A DNA stretch of 64,000 nt from contig JAQISU010000036.1 in NCBI GenBank assembly GCA_029339505.1, positions 8,036,501-8,100,500 of the forward strand. The letters are read 5' to 3'. The notes beneath the pieces are model-generated. The model was given only the letters and a program-made list of their open reading frames with translations, made no database searches and had not been told where the DNA came from. The position numbers and the translations under genes are program-made. Source of the DNA: Unio delphinus. Lineage: Eukaryota; Mollusca; Bivalvia; Unionida; Unionidae. Positions 37,769-48,836 of the stretch are shown here, in pieces. Numbering within the stretch: the stretch's first letter is position 1; every line of letters starts with the position of its first letter.

Positions 37769-38670
37769 TTGGGTCACAGAAAGATGCTTGGACGAGTATT
37801 GATGCTCGTCACCAGAATATTTACGACACTTATTTATAGGTACCTAGTATCGGCAGACGGGCGCTGTCAAACACTAATTCTGAAAGGCTGCACAAGTGGA
37901 CGAGTTCACTGCGAATATCAATTTGGTCAGCTCACGGACGCAAAGATCGGGCTGCGAATATCAATTTGGTCAGCTCACGGAAGCAAAGATCGGGCTGCGA
38001 ATATCAATTTGGTCAGCTCACGGACGCAAAGATCAGGTTGCAGCTGGATTTTAGTCGTTGGGCACCTAAGAGGATGAGTATTGTGCCTCATCTGAATGTT
38101 GCCTCTGACACAAACCGCAGCTTAATGTTAGTCTTGGAGAGCTTGTTGAGGTTAGATTTTGTCCCGGCTGTGTACTTGGGCCGCCACTACTGGTCAGAGA
38201 GAACGTTTAAGGGACATGCGTGCCTCCAATTAAGGACGAACCCAAGGTTGACGATTAGGGGGATTACAGCCTGCCCGTACCGGCTCTCAGTTAATCAGAC
38301 AGAGCTTTATCGTCAAATGCTTGGTCCCAACAGGTGGGTTCTGTTCTGCCAGTACCAACTGCCCGCTTACCAGATCAGATCAGACCCGACATAATTTTTT
38401 CCGTTACATGTTTTGTTCAACTAAAGCGCTGTCTCCAGGGCTTGCCATGGAGGTTTCGTTTGTTTTTCTGTCTAGATAGAGCTAATAGTGACTTGTGCTG
38501 CCAGTTCGTCAAGGCAGGAACCGCTAGAAACTGGCTTGAACACCCAGATAAATGCAGGGAACAAAATGTACGGAGTGGACGAGGATTTGTCTCGAGTGTA
38601 GCTGTCGGGGAGTACTCATTGGCCTTCTCTCTAGAAGGAAATACCAAAGAATAACTACGACACATAGCTG
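37769..38670. other. Unrecognised GC-richer block with 43-bp triple repeat
   Basis: Contains three tandem 43-bp units 'gcgaatatcaatttggtcag' + 'ctcacgga(c/a)gcaaagatc' (about 37912-38040). The block is open in two overlapping plus frames (37769-38077 and 37966-38394) and one further frame (38334-38654). A 43-bp unit is not a multiple of three, so each copy shifts frame, arguing against coding. Possibly part of an unidentified mobile element. Confidence 0.4.
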
Positions 38671-39103
38671 CAACGGCATTAAACGTGAATTAATTTAAAA
38701 TTTGCCCACGAGAAGTGCTAGTTTTGTACACTCTGTGAACGTTTTGCAGAGCTTCGTCACTACATCACACTGATAGTATCTCAACCAGGTTTCATAGAAA
38801 CACATATGTTCTGGCGCGAGTGGGCAGTTGCTGTCCAATTCTTTGTCATAGATGTTCGGCACAGAGTACCGCTCCTCGTCTTCAAATCTCGTGTCTACAG
38901 CTAGGCTAATCAGAAGCCGCCAGTTGGCAAGCCAAAGGCTATGATTCGCTAAGCTCCTTTATTACTGTAGCCACCTGTGCGAAGAGATCTTCTCGTTTTT
39001 CACGAATAAGCTAAAACCTGCTTAACCAATCACTGCACGCACGAGTACATTTACCTCACCATTGTGAATCAACGTGATCTTAATAGTCAACATACCACTT
39101 GCT

Positions 39104-39110
<7 letters not shown>

Positions 39111-39171
<61 letters not shown>
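39111..39171. repeat. (TA)n microsatellite
   Basis: About 60 bases of TA repeats. Produces IYIYIY stretches in overlapping minus ORFs. Confidence 0.95.
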
Positions 39172-39176
<5 letters not shown>

Positions 39177-39309
39177 AAAAGCTTCCTACGGAAACATACA
39201 AACCTAATAACGCCAAAAGAGCTAATCAGATTATAAAGATTCTGAATTTTCTTTTCGTAATAATGGAAAGTTATAACAATACCAATAATTGTCAATTGTC
39301 TTTTTAAAA

Positions 39310-39655
39310 CTAAATATTTGATCCAGGCCTTCCCAATATCGCGACAGAGTATCATGAATATGTATCGTTTTAAATCAGTGTGGGGTAGCTTGCGCACGTG
39401 GAAAGCAATTTTAAAACTTAATAATATCCATATCTCCCGAACACCAAGTTTGATGAATATTCGCAGAGTATGTATATCAACTCCATCCGTCTTCATCCAA
39501 CAATTTTCCATTTTCGTTAAATTATTGGAAGCACATTGTAGCATCGTTGATCATCCACTTGAGCCATCTCATTATTATATTAAGTAATAATTGTGTCTTA
39601 CCAGACCCAGATGTGCATATGATAATTGCTCTGATATAATTTGGTACCGCTGTAT
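39310..39655 (-). pseudogene. Polinton copy C: packaging ATPase remnant
   Basis: Minus strand shows a P-loop-like TSGSGKTQLLLN near 39600 (the glycine/proline before it is altered) and, further left, GVDIHTLR near 39480, then a degraded C-terminal part in another frame. The central third, which in copy A carries the Walker B segment, is deleted. Homologous to 48781-49409. Inactive. Confidence 0.75.
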
Positions 39656-39881
39656 GATGTGTGCGTGCCGCTCAGAAATAAATGATATCCATGTTTCACA
39701 AATATAATAAATAATATGACTTTATATTGCGATACAGAGCATATACTCCCACAAGTGAATTAACAACAACAATAACCCAAAAGCAAGCACTTACAGGCAA
39801 GTATGTAAAATGTGTGTAAAAGCAAATACAAATGTATTTCGTCCTTGACACATATCAAGGATGGTGATAACGCCACAATTA

Positions 39882-40202
39882 GGAAAATTACCTGGAACTC
39901 CATGAGCTGAATACCCAGGAGAAAAACATCTTTCTGGAAATAATTGTTGTGGTCCTGGAACACGACCTGATATTGGACTTGGCGACAGAGATCTCCTAAG
40001 ACATGGAGAGTATCCAATAAATGCCATGGATAAAGCATGTCATATTCATGATGTAGCGTATAAAAATAAAGATTTTCATCAACGACATATTGCAGATGTG
40101 AAGTAGATTTACTCATTAAATTCCCTGGAAAGTAAATCTTTCAGAGAATCATTAGCTAATTGGCTGGTAAGATCCGATATGAAAGGTAAACTAGTATTAT
40201 AA
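39882..40202 (+). pseudogene. Polinton copy C: phospholipase A2-like protein remnant
   Basis: Frame from 39885 reads EYPGEKHLSG, then CCGPGTRPDI and ACHIHDVAYKNKDFHQRH, the calcium-loop (CGPGT) and HD catalytic blocks of a parvovirus VP1/Polinton-type phospholipase A2. In-frame stops at 39903-39905 and 40104-40106 inactivate it. Homologous to 49613-49944 in copy A, with stops at different codons. Confidence 0.75.
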
Positions 40203-40206
40203 AATA

Positions 40207-40631
40207 ATGGAGTCCGTTTATTATAACCCAAGAGGAAATTGGATGATAGAGCAGCGTTTAGTAAACTTGCTGATGCAGCAAATGTCACTAGTTCTGTTGC
40301 TGATAATTGGTTAGCACGACAGGCAATTTGGCAAATTTATCTAACACCACCTAAAATAATTCAGTACACACATTTGGATGCCAGCGGAGCTAACAAAGTT
40401 CATCAGGCGAATAGTTTATACCACACGATACTAATAAAACTAGTAGTCATCAATTACCTCTCATATAAATACGCGTTGACTATCGTTGACGTTGCAAGTA
40501 GATATACTGAAGAAGAATATCTATCAACGAAAACAGCGGCTGAAGTAGCATCTGCGTTTGAACGAATTTATCAACAAAGATGTTATCAATACACGCGAAA
40601 AGCAATTAAGAAAGATTATGTCAGATCGTGA
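40207..40631 (+). pseudogene. Polinton copy C: integrase remnant, N-terminal part
   Basis: Starts ATG GAG TCC with an N-terminus like copy A's (SVYYNPRGNW), then ARQAIWQIYLTPPK, a degraded first-aspartate region and KYALTIVDVASRY. It has a short internal insertion compared with copy A, is broken after AAEVASAFERIYQQ, and lacks the second aspartate and the glutamate of the DDE triad. Confidence 0.75.
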
Positions 40632-40984
40632 ATACGAACACATTTACGAAAATATAAGTGATTATGAAAGTGAAAGGGTATAATAACACGTGTAATATTT
40701 ATTCTGAAATAATTATTCAGGTTATAAATATTATGATTCAGATATATTTTTATCCTGCCTTGACTTGTCAAGGATAATATTTATTCAGTTTATAATTTTA
40801 TAATTATTTTTTTCTGATTTAGATTTCTTTAATTATTATGCCCGATTATTATTATTATTAAGTAAATTATTTATTTTAGTATGATTTTCATTATTTTAGT
40901 ACTATTTTATCCAATCAATATTGTCGACGTATTTCTGTTTTGCTGCGACATCGTTTAACTCCAAGACCAAGACCATTTACTAGT
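40632..40984. other. AT-rich gap inside Polinton copy C
   Basis: Mostly ATT-rich low-complexity DNA; nothing recognised. It joins a plus-strand integrase to a minus-strand late block, so it marks an inversion or deletion junction. Confidence 0.5.
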
Positions 40985-41331
40985 CATATTAATGATACCA
41001 GATATTGTATCACCGGATTTTTGTACTCGTTTGCGAATATTATTTAATCCCGTAGACAGAACAACAGCAGGCTTACTTTTTCCATTACTATCAAACACAG
41101 CTATGCAGGTTTCGGTTACTCCGTTGATTTTAACGATACTATCCTGTAATAAAAGATTACTCGTTTTTAATTTCCCTTATCTTGAAATACAATTAATTCA
41201 TTTGGATTTACATTTGTAAGATTTAATAATTCAGATAGTTTATCTCTAATTAATGTATTTATATGTTCGTGAGTTATTCCGTCAGTTGTATTTTTATATA
41301 GAGGACGATCATCCGTAAATATCTACTATTA
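40985..41331 (-). pseudogene. Polinton copy C: fibre-like protein remnant, N-terminal part
   Basis: Minus reading from about 41331 gives VDIYG, then LSELLNLTNVNPNELIVFQD near 41220, matching the N-terminus and first shaft repeat of the copy B protein at 61310-62248 (VDPNEIVVFQD). Stops follow. Confidence 0.68.
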
Positions 41332-41332
41332 T

Positions 41333-41754
41333 ATGTCAAGATCTGTTTTAAACAGCTTCTACTTGTACACTGCTACACAACTTTATGGGATGGTTTGGTT
41401 GATGATGACAGTGTTGAATACTGCAGTTACTTCGCGTTCAAATATTGACGGATCTCTTATTGTCTGTGTTTGTAATGTTGAATACCAGATCGAAGTTTTA
41501 TATATGCCGACATATTTTAAAGCATCTCTAGGAGGCACCAGTCCTTACGAATAAAAAATAATTCGACATGGATCAATCACGTATGCCATTAAATGAGTAC
41601 CTGAACTAGAACTTATATCGATATTAATGATACTGGTTTCAACAATGTTTGCTTGTTTTGATAATTGATCACGCATAAAAACACCTCTGAAGTTTTTAAT
41701 TTTTAATAATTCAGCAGCATCAATTAAATCAAAATTGGACATATGTAAATTCAA
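41333..41754 (-). pseudogene. Polinton copy C: adenain-type protease remnant
   Basis: ORF 41545-41754 begins near MSNFDLIDAAELLKIKNFRG and contains SSGTHLMAYVIDP, aligning with the copy B protease. Downstream (about 41350-41540) similarity continues with stops. The position of the catalytic cysteine (PPICGSEV in copy B) reads PSIFEREV, so the nucleophile is lost. Gene order (membrane-active protein, protease, fibre-like) is as in copy B. Confidence 0.78.
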
Positions 41755-41880
41755 CGAAGTGTCCAGGTAAACCTCAGATCTTTTCTGTACTACGAGTGGG
41801 GATGTCCTGGTAATCTTAGACCCTTTCAGTTTTCGTAGAAGTCTTTATTCCTTTTCCTGTTGATTTTTTAATGACATACT
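41755..41880 (-). pseudogene. Polinton copy C: membrane-active protein remnant, C-terminal tip
   Basis: Minus strand shows SLKKSTGKG and, in a shifted frame, GLRLPGHPHS, corresponding to the basic tail and GLRLPGTPYS repeats of the protein at 62726-63265. Similarity ends abruptly near 41880, where other DNA begins. Confidence 0.6.
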
Positions 41881-43030
41881 CTCAGGTTACCTGTGGGTTA
41901 TGAGCGTTATTCGTATAATATTGTATAAGCCCCACTTGTCAAAGGGTAAGTGGTACGTTCCACTTTGTCAAGGGTATTGTACAACATATAGTAATAATAA
42001 TGCAACCCATTATCCTTTAATACTCGTTATCTAAGAGATGACCGCCCTCTGTATAATTGCCCTGTTCGAGTAAGAGAATGTATATTGTAACCTGAGCGGG
42101 TATATTGAACAAAACAGCTCCGAGCCCCCTTAATGATAAATAAACAATTTAATCAAATACATACACGATCATGAAATTTCCTTTCATTAGGAATACACGC
42201 GGTTTAGAAATAAACTTTCACCGAATTACAAATAGATTTGAAATAGAATTAAACAAATTAGCCGTTCTATTACTGATAGTTGAAAATCATCATAGGATCG
42301 AGTGGCACAATCGAGGTTAATGCTTTGTTCGATTTTCATAACTGTTATCCTCGAACCACGTTCAGTGTTTATTCCAATGTTGTACTAGAAGTTCCTGTCT
42401 CTCGAGATAATCTGCCCTCGTGGATGTTCCGCTTGAACCCAGACTTGTCCAGTGTATCATGCACACGCGGCAATTTCCCCTTCACAATTCTTTTCCAACG
42501 TGTACGTCTTTATTCCCGTACTTCACGTATTTTCCCCAAAAGCTATTTCTTCCTTCCTAAAGAAAATTAAAACAACCTATGTTTCTCGTTACAATGGTTA
42601 CAGTTGAAACTGTCCATTATTCCTGGTTCGAGCAATCAGATAGTTATATCAGTGATAACAATTTTAGGGCTAGTAATTAACTACATGTCTTTAAATGAAT
42701 GTAGTTAAATCAATTGTTAATTAGTTTTGCTTTTTCCTATTACATTAACGTACTACAAAGCGAGACGTTGAATTAATTATACTTGTCGCTAAATTATACA
42801 TGACATGAAAAATCGGTGCATTCTCATGTTATCTTGTAAATCCCTCACTAACGTAATACATTAAATACTTAGAGCATAATCATTATTCAGACAATATGAT
42901 AAGTTCAAGAATTAACGGAACACTTCCTGTTCATACTCAGCATAGTGTTTTACGCCAAAAATTAACACTACGTCATTCTTAACTAAGAATTAAGCTAAGA
43001 ATTTCAATTCGTAATTCAAACGCACATTAT
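41881..43030. other. Unrecognised DNA interrupting Polinton copy C
   Basis: No gene recognised. It breaks the continuity between the membrane-active and capsid remnants of copy C and may itself be an insertion. Short palindromic phrases 'ccacttgtcaaaggg' and 'ccactttgtcaaggg' repeat at about 41935-41985. Confidence 0.35.
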
Positions 43031-43034
43031 TATG

Positions 43035-44290
43035 ACATGAATGAATAGTTGGTATTATAGTGAAACCGGCCATAAAGGTCATTTCTTCACTTGTTTAAAC
43101 CATCAAATTTTATGATGGTTGGTTTCCCATGGGGAAGGAATGGTGCCACATCCCCACGGGCATTTAACGCACAAAGTGCGTTTGTTAATTTTGGTCGTTA
43201 TGTCATACCACTAAAAAGTGGCTAATCACATGGATGTAAGGCCCTGGGTGAGTGAAAATAGACCCAACACACACTCAACCCTATCAATCAATCAGAAGTA
43301 ATGGCACCAAATGGTGACGAGAGAAAAATAGTTTTCTCATATCGTCATTTTTGTTTTAGAGTCCGGTCGTTGAAAGGAGGAAAAGATCCCGGAAAGCCAG
43401 CCGTTGTCGTATATGGATGTCGTTTACACCCCGGAACGCCCTAGCCGTACTTATTTCAAATTCAGTCCAGTTTTACGAATGGACAACCTAATACCAATAT
43501 TGTGTAGGCCACATGTGCAATTGTATCAAATAAATGAGTCGTAGAATTTTTCTTTAACATACTACCTATTCCAATCTTCTAGTACCATACTACCTATACC
43601 AATTTTCTAGTACAATAGTGTACGTATCATAAGTCCCTAACACATTTGTTAGCTAATATGTCTATGCGACATATAAAAGTGTAGTCACTGTTTAGTAAAT
43701 AGATTGTAAATTTTGAGCGGTGTTCAAAATTGATCATGTCAGGTTTTGTAATAGAGATTGTTCAAAGAGGGTTACTCGCAACCAAATGAGAACCCTATTA
43801 TTCAGGCAAATGAATGGCAATGTGAAAGCTATTCACATCTGCACCGCAGGCCGTCTCTCTCGGAGTGCTGTAGGTTAGCGGTAACAGAATTTCTCATGTT
43901 ACAGCTAGTTTTCCTTTTAGTTCCCATGGTTTCAAGAAATTTTTCAGGTGTCAGTATTTTTAATCCACTGTTCCTCTCCATTTCTATCCCCGCCACTAGT
44001 GAAGTCCATGCTTTTGATGAGCCTAGTGCTTGAACGTCCATTTTGATTTCCATGTGGCCGCCGCCATTTTCCTTTGTTCTTAATTCCATGCAGAATAATT
44101 ATTCTAAGGAGTTTAGTGGCGTAGCTCAGTAGTGGTTTTCCGTACACTACTCCGGTTACCTTGATGCTCGTATGGTTGCAATTTATTATCTACAATCCTA
44201 GTCGGCACCATTTATCTACTTTCCGCTCTCGCACACTTTAGCCCGCTGAAGACCGGTCCTGCCTGCAAGGAGTCCACTGCCTGATTGATG
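43035..44290 (-). mobile_element. LINE-like dispersed repeat (short, internally deleted?)
   Basis: The segment from about 43040 to 43800 matches 16605-17320, the 3' region of the LINE at 16592-20938, including 'aaggaatggtgccacatccc' and the same (GAAT) tail. The adjoining 43800-44290 has no counterpart in that LINE and holds an 86-codon minus ORF (43829-44089) of unknown type. One reading is a non-autonomous derivative joining a LINE 5' end to its 3' end; an alternative is a chance abutment of two repeats. Confidence 0.5.
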
Positions 44291-45059
44291 GCATATTATT
44301 ATACAAATGTATTAAAATGAATTCATGCAAGAACTTCCAATTCATCATACAAAACACATTAGTGTACAAATGTATGAAATTAAATCAATTATACAAATGT
44401 ATCAAACGAAATCATGTAGTCCTGTAAACGAAGCAAACATTATATAAAATGTATCACAATAAACGTGGAATTGCGACAATATCTTTGTGTTTTGATGTAT
44501 CACTCAACCGTTGTTTTTGGAGGTTTTCGACCACGCTTCCTTGACGAATGGATTTCTCTCAAATACCATCCGGAGTCTTACTAAAATAATTCTAACATAT
44601 GCCCTCTCACAGGAAACAATTCAGACTAAATTCTAATTTAGCTAGTGCGATATTATGTTCTAAAGCTTTTCGTGTAAACACACCCCTTATTTAACCGTGA
44701 CCAATCAGAATCAAATGTATTTTTCCCCGCTTTCCTGTAAAAGTCGCTTACGTCATGGTGAATATGACATGTTCTGGTTTTAAGTAACAGAATCTCTGCA
44801 TTATTTCAATTCTGACACTTTCGTGATAAAATGAAACTTACAAAGTTGCCAGCAGTCAGCCCTGGCTCTGTGTAAACAACGTTTTAATTAGTACAACGGT
44901 CGCCTAAACTTTACATATCCTCTCTCTCTTTCACGATCTCTCGTAAATCTAACTAATGGCTATCTGGCAACAACTAATGGTTTATTAATAGATCGACCGA
45001 AAATTTGGCATTTCATACATACCAGTAATAGTTCCAACAGCATCACACGTAGATGCTTT

Positions 45060-45291
45060 TGCGACAGCCGGGATCTCATCAACTATTTATACTGGTATGA
45101 ATCGAATACTGACTTATTACATTTTGATAACGCCCCATAAATGTTATTAACAGATGATATACACATGCAACATAATTTTGATCAAACTTCAATAATATAT
45201 CTTCAGATGCTTCTTGATGTTCATTTATTCTTAAAGGAAAATTGAGATACAACGAGTTGGTGAAATGCCCATGAACTGCGTTCTTGATCAT
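45060..45291 (-). pseudogene. Polinton copy C: major capsid protein remnant
   Basis: Minus ORF 45079-45291 contains LRINEHQEASEDILLKFDQN and CVYHLLITFMGRYQNV, matching the copy B capsid blocks LRINGQQEPSEDI and RVYHRLLSFMARDQNV. Only about 70 codons survive. Confidence 0.72.
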
Positions 45292-45339
45292 TTACTGCTT
45301 CTTTGTATCTTGAATTCGCGAAACTTTTCAAACCTTTAA

Positions 45340-45980
45340 ATGTAAATATATCCTTAATACTGTCAATTTTAGTTTCTGGAGGTTGTTGTTGAGAACATTG
45401 TGGTCTTTTTGTTGAGGTTGAGCAATTCGTGATTGTTGTTTTTGAGGAGAATGTGGTTTCTGTTGTTGAGGATTTGTTTGTTGTTGAGGTTGAGGAATTC
45501 CTGATTGTTGTTGTTGAAGCTGCAGTTTTTTGTAATTCGTGTTGTATACGCCTAAAATAACTTTATTTCATTCAAATATGCAAGATAGTTAAGATTAGAC
45601 CTCATGGCTTTACCGGATTTTATCCATTTGTTCTAGGTTTCTGTATCCACTGGATTGTTATCTTATTCAGGTTTTAAAATATATTTCTTTGAAATTATAA
45701 CTCGCTGGCAGCATCAAGTGCAGCTAAATCTGATACTTTTGAAATTGTTTTCTTTTAGCAATACTTTCGTCGGTACATTTATTAATCATTTCAGCTCTCT
45801 GTTGTGCTGATTCTGGTTCTCTTGTACGACCCTTTTATTTCACTTATTTCAACACGTGCTTCGATACCTTCAATTATATTATTTCCTGACGCTGCCCAGT
45901 GGTTAAACAGCAGCATACAAAATTTGAGGGACAAAAATATCGCCAAATATAAAGGAACAAAAATGAGATAACCCAATTAG
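45340..45980 (-). pseudogene. Polinton copy C: possible remnant of the 334-residue late protein
   Basis: A glutamine/proline-rich stretch (QQQQSGIPQPQQQ type, about 45400-45530) preceded by a lysine/asparagine-rich segment with weak similarity to the 56535-57539 protein (WIKSGKA versus KIKTGKS). The position relative to the capsid remnant agrees with virus gene order. Weak evidence; it could also be simple CAA repeats. Confidence 0.35.
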
Positions 45981-46639
45981 AGAAACCCTCTGGTTTTGTT
46001 AGAGGTTTCGGTTTGGCGATAATACGCTTGTATTTTTCATTTCGCAGTTCACTTCGCAGCCCAAGGGAGGTAACTGCTACAAATAGTGTGATGTTTATGA
46101 GCAGCTGTCTGCACAGTCAACCATAACAGCTGCGAGGTTGATATCTTTCATACTTTTACCAAATAAGTTTACATAAAAGCTAATAAATTCATTATACGTA
46201 AGTTCACATTGTTGTACGGAATGTTGGCTTTTGGCCCAGTGTATGTGTTTCAAGACTGTCATACCATTTCTTACAGCCCGCTAGCAAACATGTAACTAAG
46301 GATCAACATATTTCGTTACTTAATTGAATATAGAATGAAAAAAATACTTAACTAAACTAATTTATAAAGAAGATAATTTTCTGTAACCAGTAACTACGTA
46401 TCGCTTTTAGACCAAATCCAATTGTCAGGAGCAGTGTTTACTTTTTGGACCGATTGTTAATGTTATTATCGGTTTGCATCTGTTATTTGAAAATAAAAAT
46501 TTTAGCACGTGTTTTTGGTGAATGTGTATTACAGAGTCAGATATAATATTCATGCAAAAGTTATGTAATATATATTATGCTATGTTATATATAATGTTTT
46601 GATATAGTAAATATAATATGGATACTAGTCATAGGTACG

Positions 46640-46775
46640 CAAGCTGATGGACACCAAGACAAACCAAGACACACCAACAAGACACACCAAAACACGCCAA
46701 CCAGACACACGAAGACACACAAAGACACGCCAAGACACACAAAGACACACCAACAAGACACAACAAGGCACACGG
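46640..46775. repeat. ACACC/AAGACAC minisatellite
   Basis: Degenerate 'aagacacaccaacaagacac' repeats. Confidence 0.8.
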
Positions 46776-47786
46776 TCATTCACACAATAATAAACAATAT
46801 TGACTGAGGTATTTAAAAAAATGAAGAATTAAGATGTTAGGTTTTAACCAATCACATTACATTTAACCTTTAAGAGTGAAGTGATGTCCACGTGTGTTCA
46901 ATATTAGAATAATGATAAGGTTAACTAGATATTATCTAGTTCGGAGGATTAATGCATGACATTATAGTTTATAAAGAAAAGACTAATTGACGTTGAAGTG
47001 CAATTTTAAATTATTGAAAGGCAAATTTCGATTTACAGCTCTCTTAAGCTTATATACAATCCCTTGACCTCACGAAAGCGGAGGTTATTTGGGTCACACG
47101 AGATTTGAAGTGCATTGTTTTTACATCTGAATCTTTTAAATAATGCTTCTGGTCGATCAAAGGTTTATTATTTTCTCATGTCCAGGTACGTCGTTTATAT
47201 AGTTAAAACAAACACTTACACGAATCCGATATTGTTTGATCCAGTATTTTCGAGAAAACAAAGGTTAAAAGAGATTAGTTTCTATATATTGACCTAAATT
47301 CAAATCTATAGCAACAAGTGTGTGTGTGTATGTGTGTGTGTGTTATTTATATATTTACTATCTACCAACCGTTTCTTGGAATTGTGCCTTAAAGATAATA
47401 CAAATCTTGGGCATAAGGTTGAGATTGAGATTTAATGCGATCAGTCCATACAGTTGATTCTTAGAGAGTGTTACTATTAATTGGTGACACAATAAAAGTC
47501 AGTATCTCATCAGTTTGAACCAATCCTCTTTGATGCATAAACACTATTACGAGTGTGGGATAAATCAATAAATGATAAGGCAGAGTGTGCGAATTCATGG
47601 TTTCTTCAGTTTTCCTTTGGAGATTTTACAACCTATCTATCAATAATATCCGATAGATTGAAAGTAGGCAATATAAGGTAATAATGGTAATGGTAAAATA
47701 GTTTCATATAATCTGTGAAAAATACAAAATATTTCAACTTTGTTTTTAATAAACTATGTCACCACTGACTTTCTTCATTCTTTCAG
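46776..47786. other. Host DNA upstream of a signal-peptide exon
   Basis: Contains a (GT)n tract at about 47320-47342 and no recognised exon. It ends with the pyrimidine-rich acceptor 'tttcttcattctttcag' at 47770-47786, so at least one non-coding 5' exon probably lies within or upstream of this stretch. Confidence 0.45.
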
Positions 47787-47794
47787 GTGTGACA

Positions 47795-47902
47795 ATGTCT
47801 CTTCATCACGTGATAGCAATACTGCTGTTGGCACCGATTTGCCTAGGAACACATTTCAGAGGCGGAATTATTACATGGACACCAACAGAACATGATCTAC
47901 AG
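47795..47902 (+). CDS. First coding exon of a secreted/membrane protein (HFRGG family)
   Basis: After an acceptor (AG at 47785-47786) comes an 8-base 5' UTR, an ATG at 47795 and 36 codons ending at CAG|GTATAT (donor GT at 47903-47904). The peptide is a clear signal sequence (MSLHHVIAILLLAPICLG) followed by THFRGGIITWTP. The 'HFRGG.I.W.P' start of a mature extracellular protein recurs in an invertebrate family of large secreted or membrane proteins of unknown function (from memory). The exon ends in phase 0. Later exons are not in the window; Polinton copy A begins 650 bases downstream, so it probably sits in the first coding intron. Confidence 0.65.
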
Positions 47903-48551
47903 GTATATTGTGTTGTGAAAACCTACTGCCTACCACTTTGGTTTGATGGAGAGCTTCTGCTAGTCTCGTTAAACGATACATGACATATTTAAATTAGGCT
48001 TATCTGTAATGACTAACACAACAAGGTCTGAAGCTCAAATCGAGGCTAGGCAAATTAGCAAAATATTTGGTAAAGTCACTGATTGACTTATATGATTATC
48101 AATACCCTTAATTAGATGAAGTTCTTGCACAATATTTTTATTGCTGCTTTGGTTATCGACCTACTGTTACGAGTCTATGCTCTTAAAATATGTAAGATAA
48201 AAGAGAGAATAAAAAAAGCTTTGTGAAAGTTAACAAATAATTTATTCTATACAAAACAAAGTAAAAAACAATAGAAAAAGAACTTAGGGTATTGTGGATT
48301 AAATCAAAATAATACGACAAGAATTATATACACTACTAATGAAAAGTCCTGAATAAAGCTCAGGACTAAGTATCTGTTATGGTCAGCGATGCGCTGGTGT
48401 GTCAACAGTATCTTGTCGAATCACAGTTCCCAATTACAAATACTGATGAGTATAGATGCATATTTCAAAGTCATATAGAATAAATTTGAATACACCAATT
48501 CAATTACACAACTAATTACATGCATACATAACAAAATACGTATTCCATGTG
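47903..48551. other. Probable intron up to the Polinton
   Basis: AT-rich, no exon recognised. The last six bases before the element are CATGTG (48546-48551), the expected left copy of a 6-bp Polinton target duplication; the partner would be outside the window. Confidence 0.45.
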
Positions 48552-48836
48552 AGCAGCAGAAGGGGCGAACCGGACAACATTTTTAGACAAGTTTTCACTG
48601 AAATCACGCTTAAAAACAATGAAACCAGTGACATCAGACCCCCCAATGTGTATGTGAATCATGGATTAGGTCCAAAAAAAAAATATGAAAAAATCAATGA
48701 AATTAATGAAATCCTCCATCGAGTTTTTGGGAAAAAGGGACTACAACGTCGTTGTCACTCACTAGAACTTTCAGTTGGGGTTAACCGAATATTTGATGCA
48801 GTCCGATACGATATCGTGTTCGAGGGTCATGTAAAT
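48552..48836 (+). repeat. Left terminal inverted repeat of copy A
   Basis: The ~285 bp match 59114-59431 in direct orientation; because copy B is inverted, this corresponds to inverted termini of the element. It starts AGCAGCAGAAGGGGCGAA; an AG start fits Polintons. The inner end contains the last ~18 codons of the ATPase gene (minus), so the repeat overlaps a coding region. Copy B's version has two extra segments of about 20 bases. Confidence 0.8.

Noticed and set aside
39760..40116. Minus ORFs of 118 and 78 codons
   Set aside because: Antisense of the copy C phospholipase-like remnant, whose CGPGT and HDVAY blocks are on the plus strand.
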